DNA of 64,000 nt from Roseibium album (GTDB taxonomy: Bacteria; Pseudomonadota; Alphaproteobacteria; Rhizobiales; Stappiaceae). The DNA lies in contig CXTY01000017.1 in the NCBI GenBank assembly GCA_001404055.1, positions 151 to 64,150 of the forward strand. Reading direction: 5' to 3'. Positions within the stretch are counted from its first letter, which is position 1. Each line of letters begins with the position of its first letter. Positions 36,379-44,187 of this stretch are shown here, in pieces. The notes beneath the pieces were generated by a model. That model was not told where the DNA came from. It did not search any database and saw only the letters and a program-made list of their open reading frames with translations. The translations under genes were made by a program, and so were the position numbers.

Positions 36379-38814
36379 ATGAAGACCCACACACAGGTAG
36401 TTGTCATCGGCGGCGGCGTGGTCGGCTGCAGTGTTCTTTATCACCTGACCAAACTGGGTTGGAAAGATGTCACACTGGTCGAACGCGACGAGCTTACCTC
36501 CGGGTCTTCCTGGCATGCTGCAGGTGGATTTCATACGCTGAACGGTGACCCCAATGTGGCGCAGCTCCAAAGCTACACCGTTGATCTCTACAAGGAGCTG
36601 GAAGAAGTTTCCGGCCAATCCTGCAGCCTGCATCTGACAGGCGGCGTGATGCTGGCCGACACGCCGGAACGCATGGACTTCCTGCGACTCGCACAGGCCA
36701 AGGGGCGATACCTCGGCATGGATCTGGAACTGATCTCGGTCGCGGAAGCCAAGAAAATGTTCCCGATGCTTGATGAAAAGCACTTCATCGGCGCGCTCTG
36801 GGACCCGATTGAAGGCCACCTCGACCCATCCGGCACCACCCATGCCTATGCCAAGGCAGCCCGCGTCAGTGGGGCGACTGTCTATCGTCACACCAAGGTG
36901 GAAGAACTGGTACAGACACCAGACGGCACCTGGGACGTGATCACCAACAAGGGTACTATTCGGGCCGAACATGTGGTCAACGCCGGGGGCCTTTGGGCAC
37001 GCGAATGCGGCCGCATGGTTGGAATTGAACTACCCATTCTCGCCATGGAGCACATGTATCTCCTGACCGACGAAATGCCGGAAGTCGTTGCCCATAACGA
37101 GGCAACCGGCAAGGAACTCATTGGCGTGCTCGATTTTGGCGGCGAGATCTACACCCGCCAGGAAGGCAAGGGCATGCTGCTTGGCACCTACGAAAAAAAC
37201 TGCCGCCCTTGGAGCCCACGCGAAACGCCGTGGGATTTCGGCCATGAACTTCTGGCACCGGACCTGGACCGTATCGCGCCCGAATTGGAAGTAGGATTTG
37301 AACACTTCCCTGCCCTTCAAAACGCGGGCATCAAACAGATCATCAACGGTCCCTTCACCTTCGCACCAGATGGCAATCCGCTGGTGGGTCCGGTGCGCGG
37401 CTTACAGAACTACTGGGTGGCTTGCGGTGTCATGGCTGGCTTCAGCCAGGGTGGCGGCGTCGGCCTGACGCTTGCCAACTGGATGATCAATGGTGATCCA
37501 GGCTATGACATCTGGGGCATGGATGTTGCCCGCTATGGAGACTGGGCAACGCTGTCATATACAAACGCCAAGGTTCGAGAAAATTACAGCCGCCGGTTCC
37601 GCATCAGCTTCCCGAATGAAGAACTGCCTGCAGCACGGCCCCATCAGACCACGCCGCTTTATGACCGTATGCTGGCGCAGGGCGCGGTCATGGGCGACAG
37701 CTGGGGTCTGGAAACACCGCTCTGGTTCGCGCCCGAAGGCACAGAGCAAAGAGACATTGTTTCCTTCCATCGGTCCAATGACTTTGGCCCCATCGGTAAA
37801 GAATGCCGCGCGGTGCGCGAGAGCGTCGGCATCACTGAAATCGCCAACTTCGCCAAGTATGAGATCACTGGCCCGGGCGCAGGAAACTATCTCTCCCGCC
37901 TGATGACCAACACCATGCCGAAGACCGGCCGCATCATCCTGACGCCAATGCTGAATGAAGACGGCAAGCTGATCGGTGATTTCACGATTGCACGTGTGAA
38001 CGCAGAGAAGTTCTACATGTTCGGTTCGTCCCAGGCCGAAATCTACCACATGCGCTGGTTTGAAAAGCATCTGCCGGCCGATGGATCTGTAAACCTGAAA
38101 GCCATCAATCTGGGCTGGGTTGGTCTTTCCATTGCAGGGCCGAACGCGCGCAAGGTGCTTGCAAAGGTTACCGGGGAAGACGTTTCAAAAGAGGCCTTCC
38201 GTTTTATGGATTTCCGCGAGATGGATGTTGCCAATGCCCCCTGCAAGGTCAACCGGATTTCCTATACCGGCGATCTAGGCTACGAGATCTGGATGACCCC
38301 GGAATACGAGCGCCAGGTCTATGAGGCCCTGATGGGCGCGGGCGCTGAATTCAACATTCGGAATTTTGGCATGCGCGCCCTGCTCGCGCTGCGCCTGGAG
38401 AAAAACTTCGGCACATGGTTCCGTGAGTTCCGTCCGATTTACGGTCCGTTTGAAGCTGACCTCGGTCGGTTCGTGAAACTGAAGAAGGACAATTTCATTG
38501 GCAAGGACGCTGCCCAAAAGGAATTTGATGACGGCCCCAAGCGCTTGCGTGTCAGCTTCGTCGTTCAGGCGTCCGACGCTGATGTGATGGGCGATGAACC
38601 AATCTGGCATGATGGCAAAGTAATCGGCTGGATTACCTCAGGAGGCTATGCCCATTACGTCGACAGGTCGCTTGCTCAAGGGTATGTGCCCGCCGAGCTC
38701 GCCAACGACACGCGAGACGGAGCCTTCGAAATCGAAATTCTCGGTGAGCTGTGCAAGGCAACAATCAATCCCGAACCGTTGTTTGATCCGGGTGCGGAAC
38801 GTATGCGCATGTAG
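36379..38814 (+). CDS. FAD-dependent dimethylglycine/sarcosine dehydrogenase-like protein with GcvT domain
   Basis: An 811-residue two-part flavoprotein. Residues 1 to about 370 form a DAO-type FAD domain with VVIGGGVVGCSVLYHLTKLG and SGSSWHAAGG, where the His is a candidate for covalent FAD linkage. A linking FAO_M-like section follows, then a GcvT-type folate-binding domain from about residue 430 to the end, including YTGDLGYEIW and GMRALLALRLEKNFG. Such enzymes remove N-methyl groups oxidatively and can pass one-carbon units to tetrahydrofolate. GGAGCAATC precedes the ATG. It follows the MttB homologue on the same strand, so the two probably act in series on betaine-like substrates. Confidence 0.92.
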   Translation: MKTHTQVVVIGGGVVGCSVLYHLTKLGWKDVTLVERDELTSGSSWHAAGGFHTLNGDPNVAQLQSYTVDLYKELEEVSGQSCSLHLTGGVMLADTPERMDFLRLAQAKGRYLGMDLELISVAEAKKMFPMLDEKHFIGALWDPIEGHLDPSGTTHAYAKAARVSGATVYRHTKVEELVQTPDGTWDVITNKGTIRAEHVVNAGGLWARECGRMVGIELPILAMEHMYLLTDEMPEVVAHNEATGKELIGVLDFGGEIYTRQEGKGMLLGTYEKNCRPWSPRETPWDFGHELLAPDLDRIAPELEVGFEHFPALQNAGIKQIINGPFTFAPDGNPLVGPVRGLQNYWVACGVMAGFSQGGGVGLTLANWMINGDPGYDIWGMDVARYGDWATLSYTNAKVRENYSRRFRISFPNEELPAARPHQTTPLYDRMLAQGAVMGDSWGLETPLWFAPEGTEQRDIVSFHRSNDFGPIGKECRAVRESVGITEIANFAKYEITGPGAGNYLSRLMTNTMPKTGRIILTPMLNEDGKLIGDFTIARVNAEKFYMFGSSQAEIYHMRWFEKHLPADGSVNLKAINLGWVGLSIAGPNARKVLAKVTGEDVSKEAFRFMDFREMDVANAPCKVNRISYTGDLGYEIWMTPEYERQVYEALMGAGAEFNIRNFGMRALLALRLEKNFGTWFREFRPIYGPFEADLGRFVKLKKDNFIGKDAAQKEFDDGPKRLRVSFVVQASDADVMGDEPIWHDGKVIGWITSGGYAHYVDRSLAQGYVPAELANDTRDGAFEIEILGELCKATINPEPLFDPGAERMRM

Positions 38815-38891
38815 TCTCCACCCAGGAGCTGCAATCGGAGCAACGCAGAAGGTGGGCCGTACCAAACGACGGCTCGCCATCGTTGTTAGAT

Positions 38892-39197
38892 TTATTTGAT
38901 CCGAAGGATCCGTGCGCCGAGCTGCCTGACGTAATCGTCCTGTGTAACGACCACGACCTTGTTTTCAGTGACTTCGGTCTGTCTCAGCTCAAGAGGTGTC
39001 TTGCCACCCGGATTGACGATGACCTTGCGTGTCGGCGGGAGTCCGCGGAACACCAGGACACCGGCCTCCTTGGTGACGATGGCCCCATAAGGTTCATCGT
39101 GAAGTATGCGAACGGTGCCGCTCTCTGCCTGTGCAGCAGATCCCAAAATAGCGAAAAGCCCAGCGGCAACCACCAGCGATTTGCAGACAAGTTTCAT
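38892..39197 (-). CDS. Small exported protein of unknown function
   Basis: A 101-residue protein with a signal peptide (KLVCKSLVVAAGLFAILGSA, cleavage near AQA-ES). The 77-residue mature part has no Cys and looks beta-rich (TVRILHDEPYGAIV, KVIVNPGGKTPLELRQTEV, NKVVVVTQDDYVRQLGARIL). ATG 39197 is chosen for the signal peptide; the frame extends upstream through poor starts. It converges with the flavoprotein gene. I do not recognise a family. Confidence 0.65.
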   Translation of the reverse strand: MKLVCKSLVVAAGLFAILGSAAQAESGTVRILHDEPYGAIVTKEAGVLVFRGLPPTRKVIVNPGGKTPLELRQTEVTENKVVVVTQDDYVRQLGARILRIK

Positions 39198-39368
39198 GAC
39201 GTGTCTCACTGTTAAGTGTTTGTTTACCAGTGAGCTTAACTTCTCGTTAACTTTTTCACCAGCACCTCCACCCAACATGGTTAACGGCGCTGTTGATATT
39301 ACTTCTGTTCATTTTGGGGAACGACCCTTAGCGCTGGAAAATCCCGGCACCAATCGCTCCAACCTCTT

Positions 39369-39878
39369 TTACTGAGGGGCTCCTTGAAGGCGTGTCACAA
39401 ATGCAAATTCTCTCCCGTTCTCGACAAAAGATGCGTTGGCTTCCAACAGGTTGGAAAAGGACCTGCGAAGCCCTGCCCTGAACAAGAAGGCCGCGCCGTG
39501 CCGGAGAAAACCTGATCTTTCGGACGGTGAAATGCGCATCGTAGTTCGGCTTTTATTGTGTGATAGCGCCAGAAAATCGAGAGTAATCCGCGCATTTTGA
39601 AGCAGGAAGGTGGCGTCGACAATTTCGATCACCATATATTCTTCCGGTTGGTAGGCGATGATCCTTTCCCTGAGACAGGTCTCGTCAACCGCACTCAGAC
39701 AACAACGTTCAGCCCCAACACCGGTTTTGACGCTGCCAGAAACAAGCCTCGAAGTAAGAATTTTAGGATGGAATCGGTCAATCTCCCCAAACCGGTCCCA
39801 GCTTTGCCAGAGAACAGAGAGCGGAGCCTCAACATTTCGGTAAATCACAATTTCAGCCACGCGAACCTCGGCAACCAT
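39369..39878 (-). CDS. SRPBCC/START-like lipid-binding-fold protein
   Basis: A 169-residue protein whose opening (IVIYRNVEAPLSVLWQSWDR, then FHPKI) matches the polyketide-cyclase/SRPBCC pattern, a hydrophobic-pocket fold. RIIAYQPEEYMVIEIVDATF fits its central strands. The start is uncertain: ATG 39878 is used, but a GTG at 39899 is in frame. It is divergent from a LysR gene 141 bases away, which may control it. The ligand is unknown. Confidence 0.62.
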   Translation of the reverse strand: MVAEVRVAEIVIYRNVEAPLSVLWQSWDRFGEIDRFHPKILTSRLVSGSVKTGVGAERCCLSAVDETCLRERIIAYQPEEYMVIEIVDATFLLQNARITLDFLALSHNKSRTTMRISPSERSGFLRHGAAFLFRAGLRRSFSNLLEANASFVENGREFAFVTRLQGAPQ

Positions 39879-40018
39879 CAAAGAGGCATAAATGACCACC
39901 GGGCTTGGTGGGACATCATTCTTGCGGATTGATTTTAAGATGAAAATACTGAAAAACTGGCCACCGCGGATAAAATTCTATCCATCCATCAAACAGCTGC
40001 AGGATTCGTGATTAGCGC

Positions 40019-40900
40019 ATGAACAAGGAAATGGACTGGGATCACCTGCGCATTTTTCTCACGACCATGCGCACCGGAAGTTTTCGAAAAGCTGCCGAAA
40101 AACTCGGCGTCAACCATGGCACGGTTCACCGTGCCATATCCGCACTGGAAACCGATCTTGGAACCCGAATTTTCGACCGAACCACCAGCGGATTGCAACT
40201 GACACAATCTGGTGAGGCGCTGATTTCTCCTGCCGAAGAAATAGAGACGCAGGCCAACAACATTTCCCGAAAGATCTCCGGCCTCGACCTGGTGCCTTCA
40301 GGTACCATTCGTCTGAGCCTGCCACCAGCGCTCTCACACGGTCTTTTGAGCGACATGCTGCGCGGGTTTTCAAATGCCTATCCGGAAATTTCCGTTCGTG
40401 CGATTGCCACCAACCGGGTATCCGACCTGCGTCGGTTGGAAGCTGACATTTCCCTGCGCGTCGCCATGAATGTCGATGAAGATGTTCTAGGCCGAAAACT
40501 CGTCAAATTCGTTCAGGCCATTTACGCCTCTCCAGCCTATCTGGAAGAACATCCTGACCTGATGAACAATGGCGGCCAAGGTGCCAACTGGATTGCCTGG
40601 AACGATCGGCACGACTGGGTGCCCAACAGTGCGTTTCCCAAGGCAGTTGTGCGCCATGTTCTACCGGAAGTCTCCATGCAGATCGAAGCAGCGGCGCAGG
40701 GGTTGGGCCTGATCAAAGTCCCAAGTTTTATTGGAGATGTTGATCCGCGCCTCGTTCGAGTTCCTGATACGCAGCTACAACCAGGTTACTATATATGGCT
40801 GCTCTATCATGGCGATCTTCGGCGCGTTTCCAGGGTCAGGGCGTTTGTAGATTTCGCGGTCGACTACTTTGCCCGTAACCGGCGTAATTTCACTGAATAG
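40019..40900 (+). CDS. LysR-family transcriptional regulator
   Basis: A 293-residue LysR protein. The helix-turn-helix lies near residues 20-50 (GSFRKAAEKLGVNHGTVHRA). The effector domain is present but atypical, with a WIAWNDRHDWVPNS segment. ATG 40019 is used; an ATG four codons later has AAGGAA just before it and is equally possible. It is divergent from the SRPBCC-like gene and converges with a second LysR gene 39 bases away. Confidence 0.88.
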   Translation: MNKEMDWDHLRIFLTTMRTGSFRKAAEKLGVNHGTVHRAISALETDLGTRIFDRTTSGLQLTQSGEALISPAEEIETQANNISRKISGLDLVPSGTIRLSLPPALSHGLLSDMLRGFSNAYPEISVRAIATNRVSDLRRLEADISLRVAMNVDEDVLGRKLVKFVQAIYASPAYLEEHPDLMNNGGQGANWIAWNDRHDWVPNSAFPKAVVRHVLPEVSMQIEAAAQGLGLIKVPSFIGDVDPRLVRVPDTQLQPGYYIWLLYHGDLRRVSRVRAFVDFAVDYFARNRRNFTE

Positions 40901-40938
40901 GCACTCGCCTGACATTCTCATGCTCCAACCCAACATGA

Positions 40939-41841
40939 TCAAGACGCGTGTGCAAGGCTCAACTCCTTGAAGCATTCCTCGACATGCTCAGCGAATGCAT
41001 GGGTGGCTTTCCCTGCACGCGGTCTTTCGGTCATGATGATGTGATAGTCGCCAATTTCCGGCAGACCGTGACGATCATCCAGCACTTGCAATGGAGGTTC
41101 GACCACACTTGCAGGAAACGGCGCGATGGCAAGATCTGCAAGCAGCGCAGCTTCCTGCCCGGCGCTATGAAAACTCGTATACGAAATCCGGTAGGGCTTC
41201 TGCGCATCATCCAGTGCAACACGTGCGGCCCTGCGCCAGGGGCAACCCGGCGTCGACACTGCAAGTGGCAACGGATCACGTTCATAGGCAATACCGCCCT
41301 CAAGACCGACCCAGACCAATGGTTCTGTAAAGACCACATCACCACCACGCGCGAGGCCAGTTCCGGGCCGGGCCGTAAACAGCGCCAGATCCAGCTCCGC
41401 CTTCTTGACCTTTTCGTCCAGCATGGGACTACCGTCCAGATGCACGTCAACGCTCACACCCGGATGGGACCTTGCAAACCTGGACAGGATATTCGGCAAA
41501 AAGCGTGTTCCGAAATCCGACGGCGCTCCGAATCTCACTTGGCCTTCCACTTCCGGTGCAACGAAGAGCGATACCGCTTCTTCATTCAACATCAGGATCC
41601 GCCGGGCATATCCAAGCAAAGCTTCGCCCTCGGGCGTTAATCGCACGGTGCGGCCCTCCCTTGCAAAAACCGCAATGCCCAACATGGTTTCCAGTTTCTT
41701 AATCTGCATTGACACAGCCGACGGCGTTCGACCAATCAGCTCTGAAGCTCTTGTAAAACTTAATGTTTCTGCAATCACCAGAAAGGTTCGATACAGCTCG
41801 AGGTCAACGAGAAGCGTTCCGGTACTGGGTAGCTTTTCCAT
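40939..41841 (-). CDS. LysR-family transcriptional regulator
   Basis: A 300-residue LysR protein with the helix-turn-helix near residues 27-60 (LSFTRASELIGRTPSAVSMQ) and an effector domain opening at QVRFGAPSDFGTRFLPNILS. It is divergent from a 44-codon ORF; the 164-base gap contains a LysR-like inverted repeat 24 bases upstream of this start. Its targets could be that ORF and itself. Confidence 0.92.
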   Translation of the reverse strand: MEKLPSTGTLLVDLELYRTFLVIAETLSFTRASELIGRTPSAVSMQIKKLETMLGIAVFAREGRTVRLTPEGEALLGYARRILMLNEEAVSLFVAPEVEGQVRFGAPSDFGTRFLPNILSRFARSHPGVSVDVHLDGSPMLDEKVKKAELDLALFTARPGTGLARGGDVVFTEPLVWVGLEGGIAYERDPLPLAVSTPGCPWRRAARVALDDAQKPYRISYTSFHSAGQEAALLADLAIAPFPASVVEPPLQVLDDRHGLPEIGDYHIIMTERPRAGKATHAFAEHVEECFKELSLAHAS

Positions 41842-41864
41842 GGTCTAAACCTGCAATTCATTCA

Positions 41865-41881
41865 GTTCAATTTTTTTGAAC
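41865..41881. promoter_or_regulatory. LysR-type operator candidate
   Basis: A perfect 17-base inverted repeat, GTTCAA-TTTTT-TTGAAC, fits the LysR consensus T-N11-A. A second imperfect dyad, ATTCGATTGATTGAAT, lies about 35 bases further toward the small ORF, so two sites flank the divergent promoters. Confidence 0.55.
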
Positions 41882-42005
41882 GAATAGATGAATACTATTC
41901 GATTGATTGAATCATAATTTATGCCCATATAGCAATCAAGCGGCCCGAAATTAATGCAGTGGACCGCATCTTCGAAAAATCAAACATACTTGGATTGGGA
42001 AAGCG

Positions 42006-42140
42006 ATGACCTATCTTGCGCAAGCCCTGGGCACAAACCTCATGGGTGTTGTATCTATCCGTTCCGCTGTAGAATTGGCCCGCATGAATCAAGAACTTCG
42101 CCTGCGCGAAGTTGCAAATACCCGTAAATCGGGTCGCTAA
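42006..42140 (+). CDS. 44-residue ORF divergent from a LysR gene
   Basis: ATG 42006 to TAA 42140 encodes MTYLAQALGTNLMGVVSI followed by a charged helix (AVELARMNQELRLREVANT). The predicted product is a weakly hydrophobic segment plus an amphipathic, possibly coiled helix. GGGAAAG is placed 4-10 bases before the ATG, and the ORF fills the space expected for a LysR target. It converges with the PhnD-like gene 20 bases later. I recognise no family. Confidence comes from the ribosome site and position only. Confidence 0.5.
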   Translation: MTYLAQALGTNLMGVVSIRSAVELARMNQELRLREVANTRKSGR

Positions 42141-42160
42141 GCACAGCGAAGCATCAAGAA

Positions 42161-42988
42161 CTAGGCAAGCTCCGGGTAACCCATTTCCCGAGCTTCCTGC
42201 TCCATCAGCAGGATGCCTGCATAGTCCTTGAGAGACAATTTAGAAAAGCCGCGAATGCCCAGGCGCTCGCGGCTTTTCTGCGTTTCAGTTGAAGAAAAAA
42301 CCGCCTCAATAACTTCGGCAATCAAATCCGCTTCAGCATCTGATATCCGCAGCGAAGTAACGAAAGGCAAACCGGGAGCGGAAGCGGTTTGGGCGATCGG
42401 TCGAAGCCTCTCTGAGAGCTCCGGCAGTTCATTGCAGACAAGCCCCCAGCATACTGCGTCAATGCTGGCGATATCGGCCTTGTCTTGCGCAACGCTGCGC
42501 ATCGACAACAGATGACCACCGCTCACTTTGATTTCGGAGAAGAATGGTTTGCCGCCTGCGATATCGGCAACAGATCGGCGAAACGTATTCATGCCCGACT
42601 GACTGTCAGTTCCATTAAACACAGCACGCGCACCCCGCAAATCTTCCAGCTCATCGAACCGGCTGTCCTTGCGAACGACAAGCTGGCTGCAATAGCGAGG
42701 ACCAATACAGCCGGAAAAAGCATAATGGGGTGCCCCTATCAGCCGGACCCTGCCCTTCAGCGCATGTGTCAGCGGATAACCGCAAGTCTGTGTCAGAAGA
42801 ACATCCGGATGGCTCCATGCCGCAAGAAGGTCCATGTTCTCCGGCCAAGCCTGAATGTCTGATTGATTGAGACCAAGAGCTTCGCTGATTGCATCCTGCA
42901 AGGACGTTTCAAGATGTTGGGTCGCTTCGCGAACCTCCGGCCAGTCATACATCGAAAGCCGGACGGCAAAATGATTTTTGCCAGTCAA
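42161..42988 (-). CDS. Cytosolic PhnD-like (phosphate/phosphonate-binding fold) protein
   Basis: A 275-residue protein of the PhnD/SsuA/transferrin-like binding fold. Family-like segments are LLTQTCGYPLTHAL (about 61), SQLVVRKDSRFDELEDLRGA (about 101) and ASIDAVCWGL (about 174). It has no signal peptide, so it should stay in the cytoplasm, unlike transporter binding proteins. The TTG start at 42988 overlaps the TGA of the desaturase gene (TTGA), and AGAGG lies eight bases upstream, supporting coupling. An internal ATG at 42952 is the alternative start. No permease or ATPase is adjacent, so it may be a sensor, carrier or enzyme accessory for the desaturase. Confidence 0.8.
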   Translation of the reverse strand: MTGKNHFAVRLSMYDWPEVREATQHLETSLQDAISEALGLNQSDIQAWPENMDLLAAWSHPDVLLTQTCGYPLTHALKGRVRLIGAPHYAFSGCIGPRYCSQLVVRKDSRFDELEDLRGARAVFNGTDSQSGMNTFRRSVADIAGGKPFFSEIKVSGGHLLSMRSVAQDKADIASIDAVCWGLVCNELPELSERLRPIAQTASAPGLPFVTSLRISDAEADLIAEVIEAVFSSTETQKSRERLGIRGFSKLSLKDYAGILLMEQEAREMGYPELA

Positions 42989-43977
42989 GAAACCGCCTCT
43001 TCGGAGCTTCTGCGCTTCGTCGGATGTGCAACAGGCTCCTTGACCTTGAACAGATATTGATTTGCAAGATCCAGATAGCTGGCAAACACATAGCCCTCGT
43101 TCCGCCGCAACCAGTCTTCACGCGCGGCTTTGTAAAGGCCGGGAAGCTGGTACCAGGGTGTTCTTGGGTGCGCGTGGTGTACCACATGAAGATTGTTGTT
43201 CAGGAACAACAGGGAAAACACGGGACAGAACTCAACAATCACCGAGCGCGCTTCGGCATGTTCGTGGGCGCGGTGTTCGGCGTAGGTGCGCAGCATCAAT
43301 AGGCCCATTCCCGGATAAGCAATGCAAAGAGCATAAAGCCAAACCGGCATGCCGCCAACGTAGCTGACAAACAAGAGAACAGGCGTCAGCCCGATAGCAT
43401 GGTGAACCCAGGCGCGCAGAACAACGCGATCACCAGACAGGAGCATTTTCAGCTCCGCACCCCAGAACCCGACGAGAGAAACTGCTGGGCCAATAATCAA
43501 ACGGCCCAATAGCGTATTGTTGACGTCCAGAACAAGCCGGATGCTGCGAGGCAGTTGCTGCCAGTCCCGCCATGCGAGGTAAAAGCTTTCCGGATCGTCA
43601 TAAGGATCCGTCAATCGGTCATTGTTGTGATGGCGCAGGTGGAGTGATTTGAAACGCCGGTAGGGAATAAACAAACTGAAGGAACAATAAATCAGCGCTG
43701 TGTTGAAAGTTGTGTTGCGCGTCGGATGACCATGCAAGACTTCATGTTGCAGGGACGACTGCATCGTCACCAGAACAGCGGCCAGGGGAAGAACAATCCA
43801 TCCACCGAGCTCACTGTAAAACCCGACCAACAGCATCCAGGACACCGACGTGGCCACAATCAATGCCAGCGTCGGCCATTCGCAAAAATTTGCGCGCGGC
43901 AATTTTCTCTCCAAATATTTGATATTTCGGCAAAAACCGATGAGATCTGGATTTACAATGTCGACGGTGCAGAACAT
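42985..43977 (-). CDS. Membrane fatty-acid desaturase-family protein
   Basis: A 330-residue integral membrane di-iron protein. The three histidine boxes are complete: HEVLHGH, HLRHH and HVVHH, with an extra HRAHEH. Four or more hydrophobic segments surround them. Family members insert double bonds or hydroxyl groups into acyl chains or lipid-linked groups at the inner membrane. ATG 43977 is preferred; an in-frame TTG at 44001 would add eight residues. The stop overlaps the PhnD-like gene start. It is divergent from the DAO-type oxidase gene 210 bases away. The substrate is unknown. Confidence 0.88.
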   Translation of the reverse strand: MFCTVDIVNPDLIGFCRNIKYLERKLPRANFCEWPTLALIVATSVSWMLLVGFYSELGGWIVLPLAAVLVTMQSSLQHEVLHGHPTRNTTFNTALIYCSFSLFIPYRRFKSLHLRHHNNDRLTDPYDDPESFYLAWRDWQQLPRSIRLVLDVNNTLLGRLIIGPAVSLVGFWGAELKMLLSGDRVVLRAWVHHAIGLTPVLLFVSYVGGMPVWLYALCIAYPGMGLLMLRTYAEHRAHEHAEARSVIVEFCPVFSLLFLNNNLHVVHHAHPRTPWYQLPGLYKAAREDWLRRNEGYVFASYLDLANQYLFKVKEPVAHPTKRRSSEEAVS

Positions 43978-44187
43978 TTTCAACAGGAGAGTATTGAACA
44001 AAATCTTCAGCGTTTCGCAAAATCAACTAATTGGTGATTTTTTTAGTCAACTGTTTCTTTAAACCCCAAATATTGAAAATTTTACAACCTGTTTGACCAT
44101 TTCAGAACAGGCAATGACGGAATTAATTCTGGACAAAGGTCCATTGCTCCTCTGTTCTGAAGACAGATCTGCAGAGGAAAATCTGAA

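Noticed and set aside
41842..42005. The imperfect dyads as a terminator
   Set aside because: They lie between two divergent starts, where a terminator is not expected; an operator role is more sensible.
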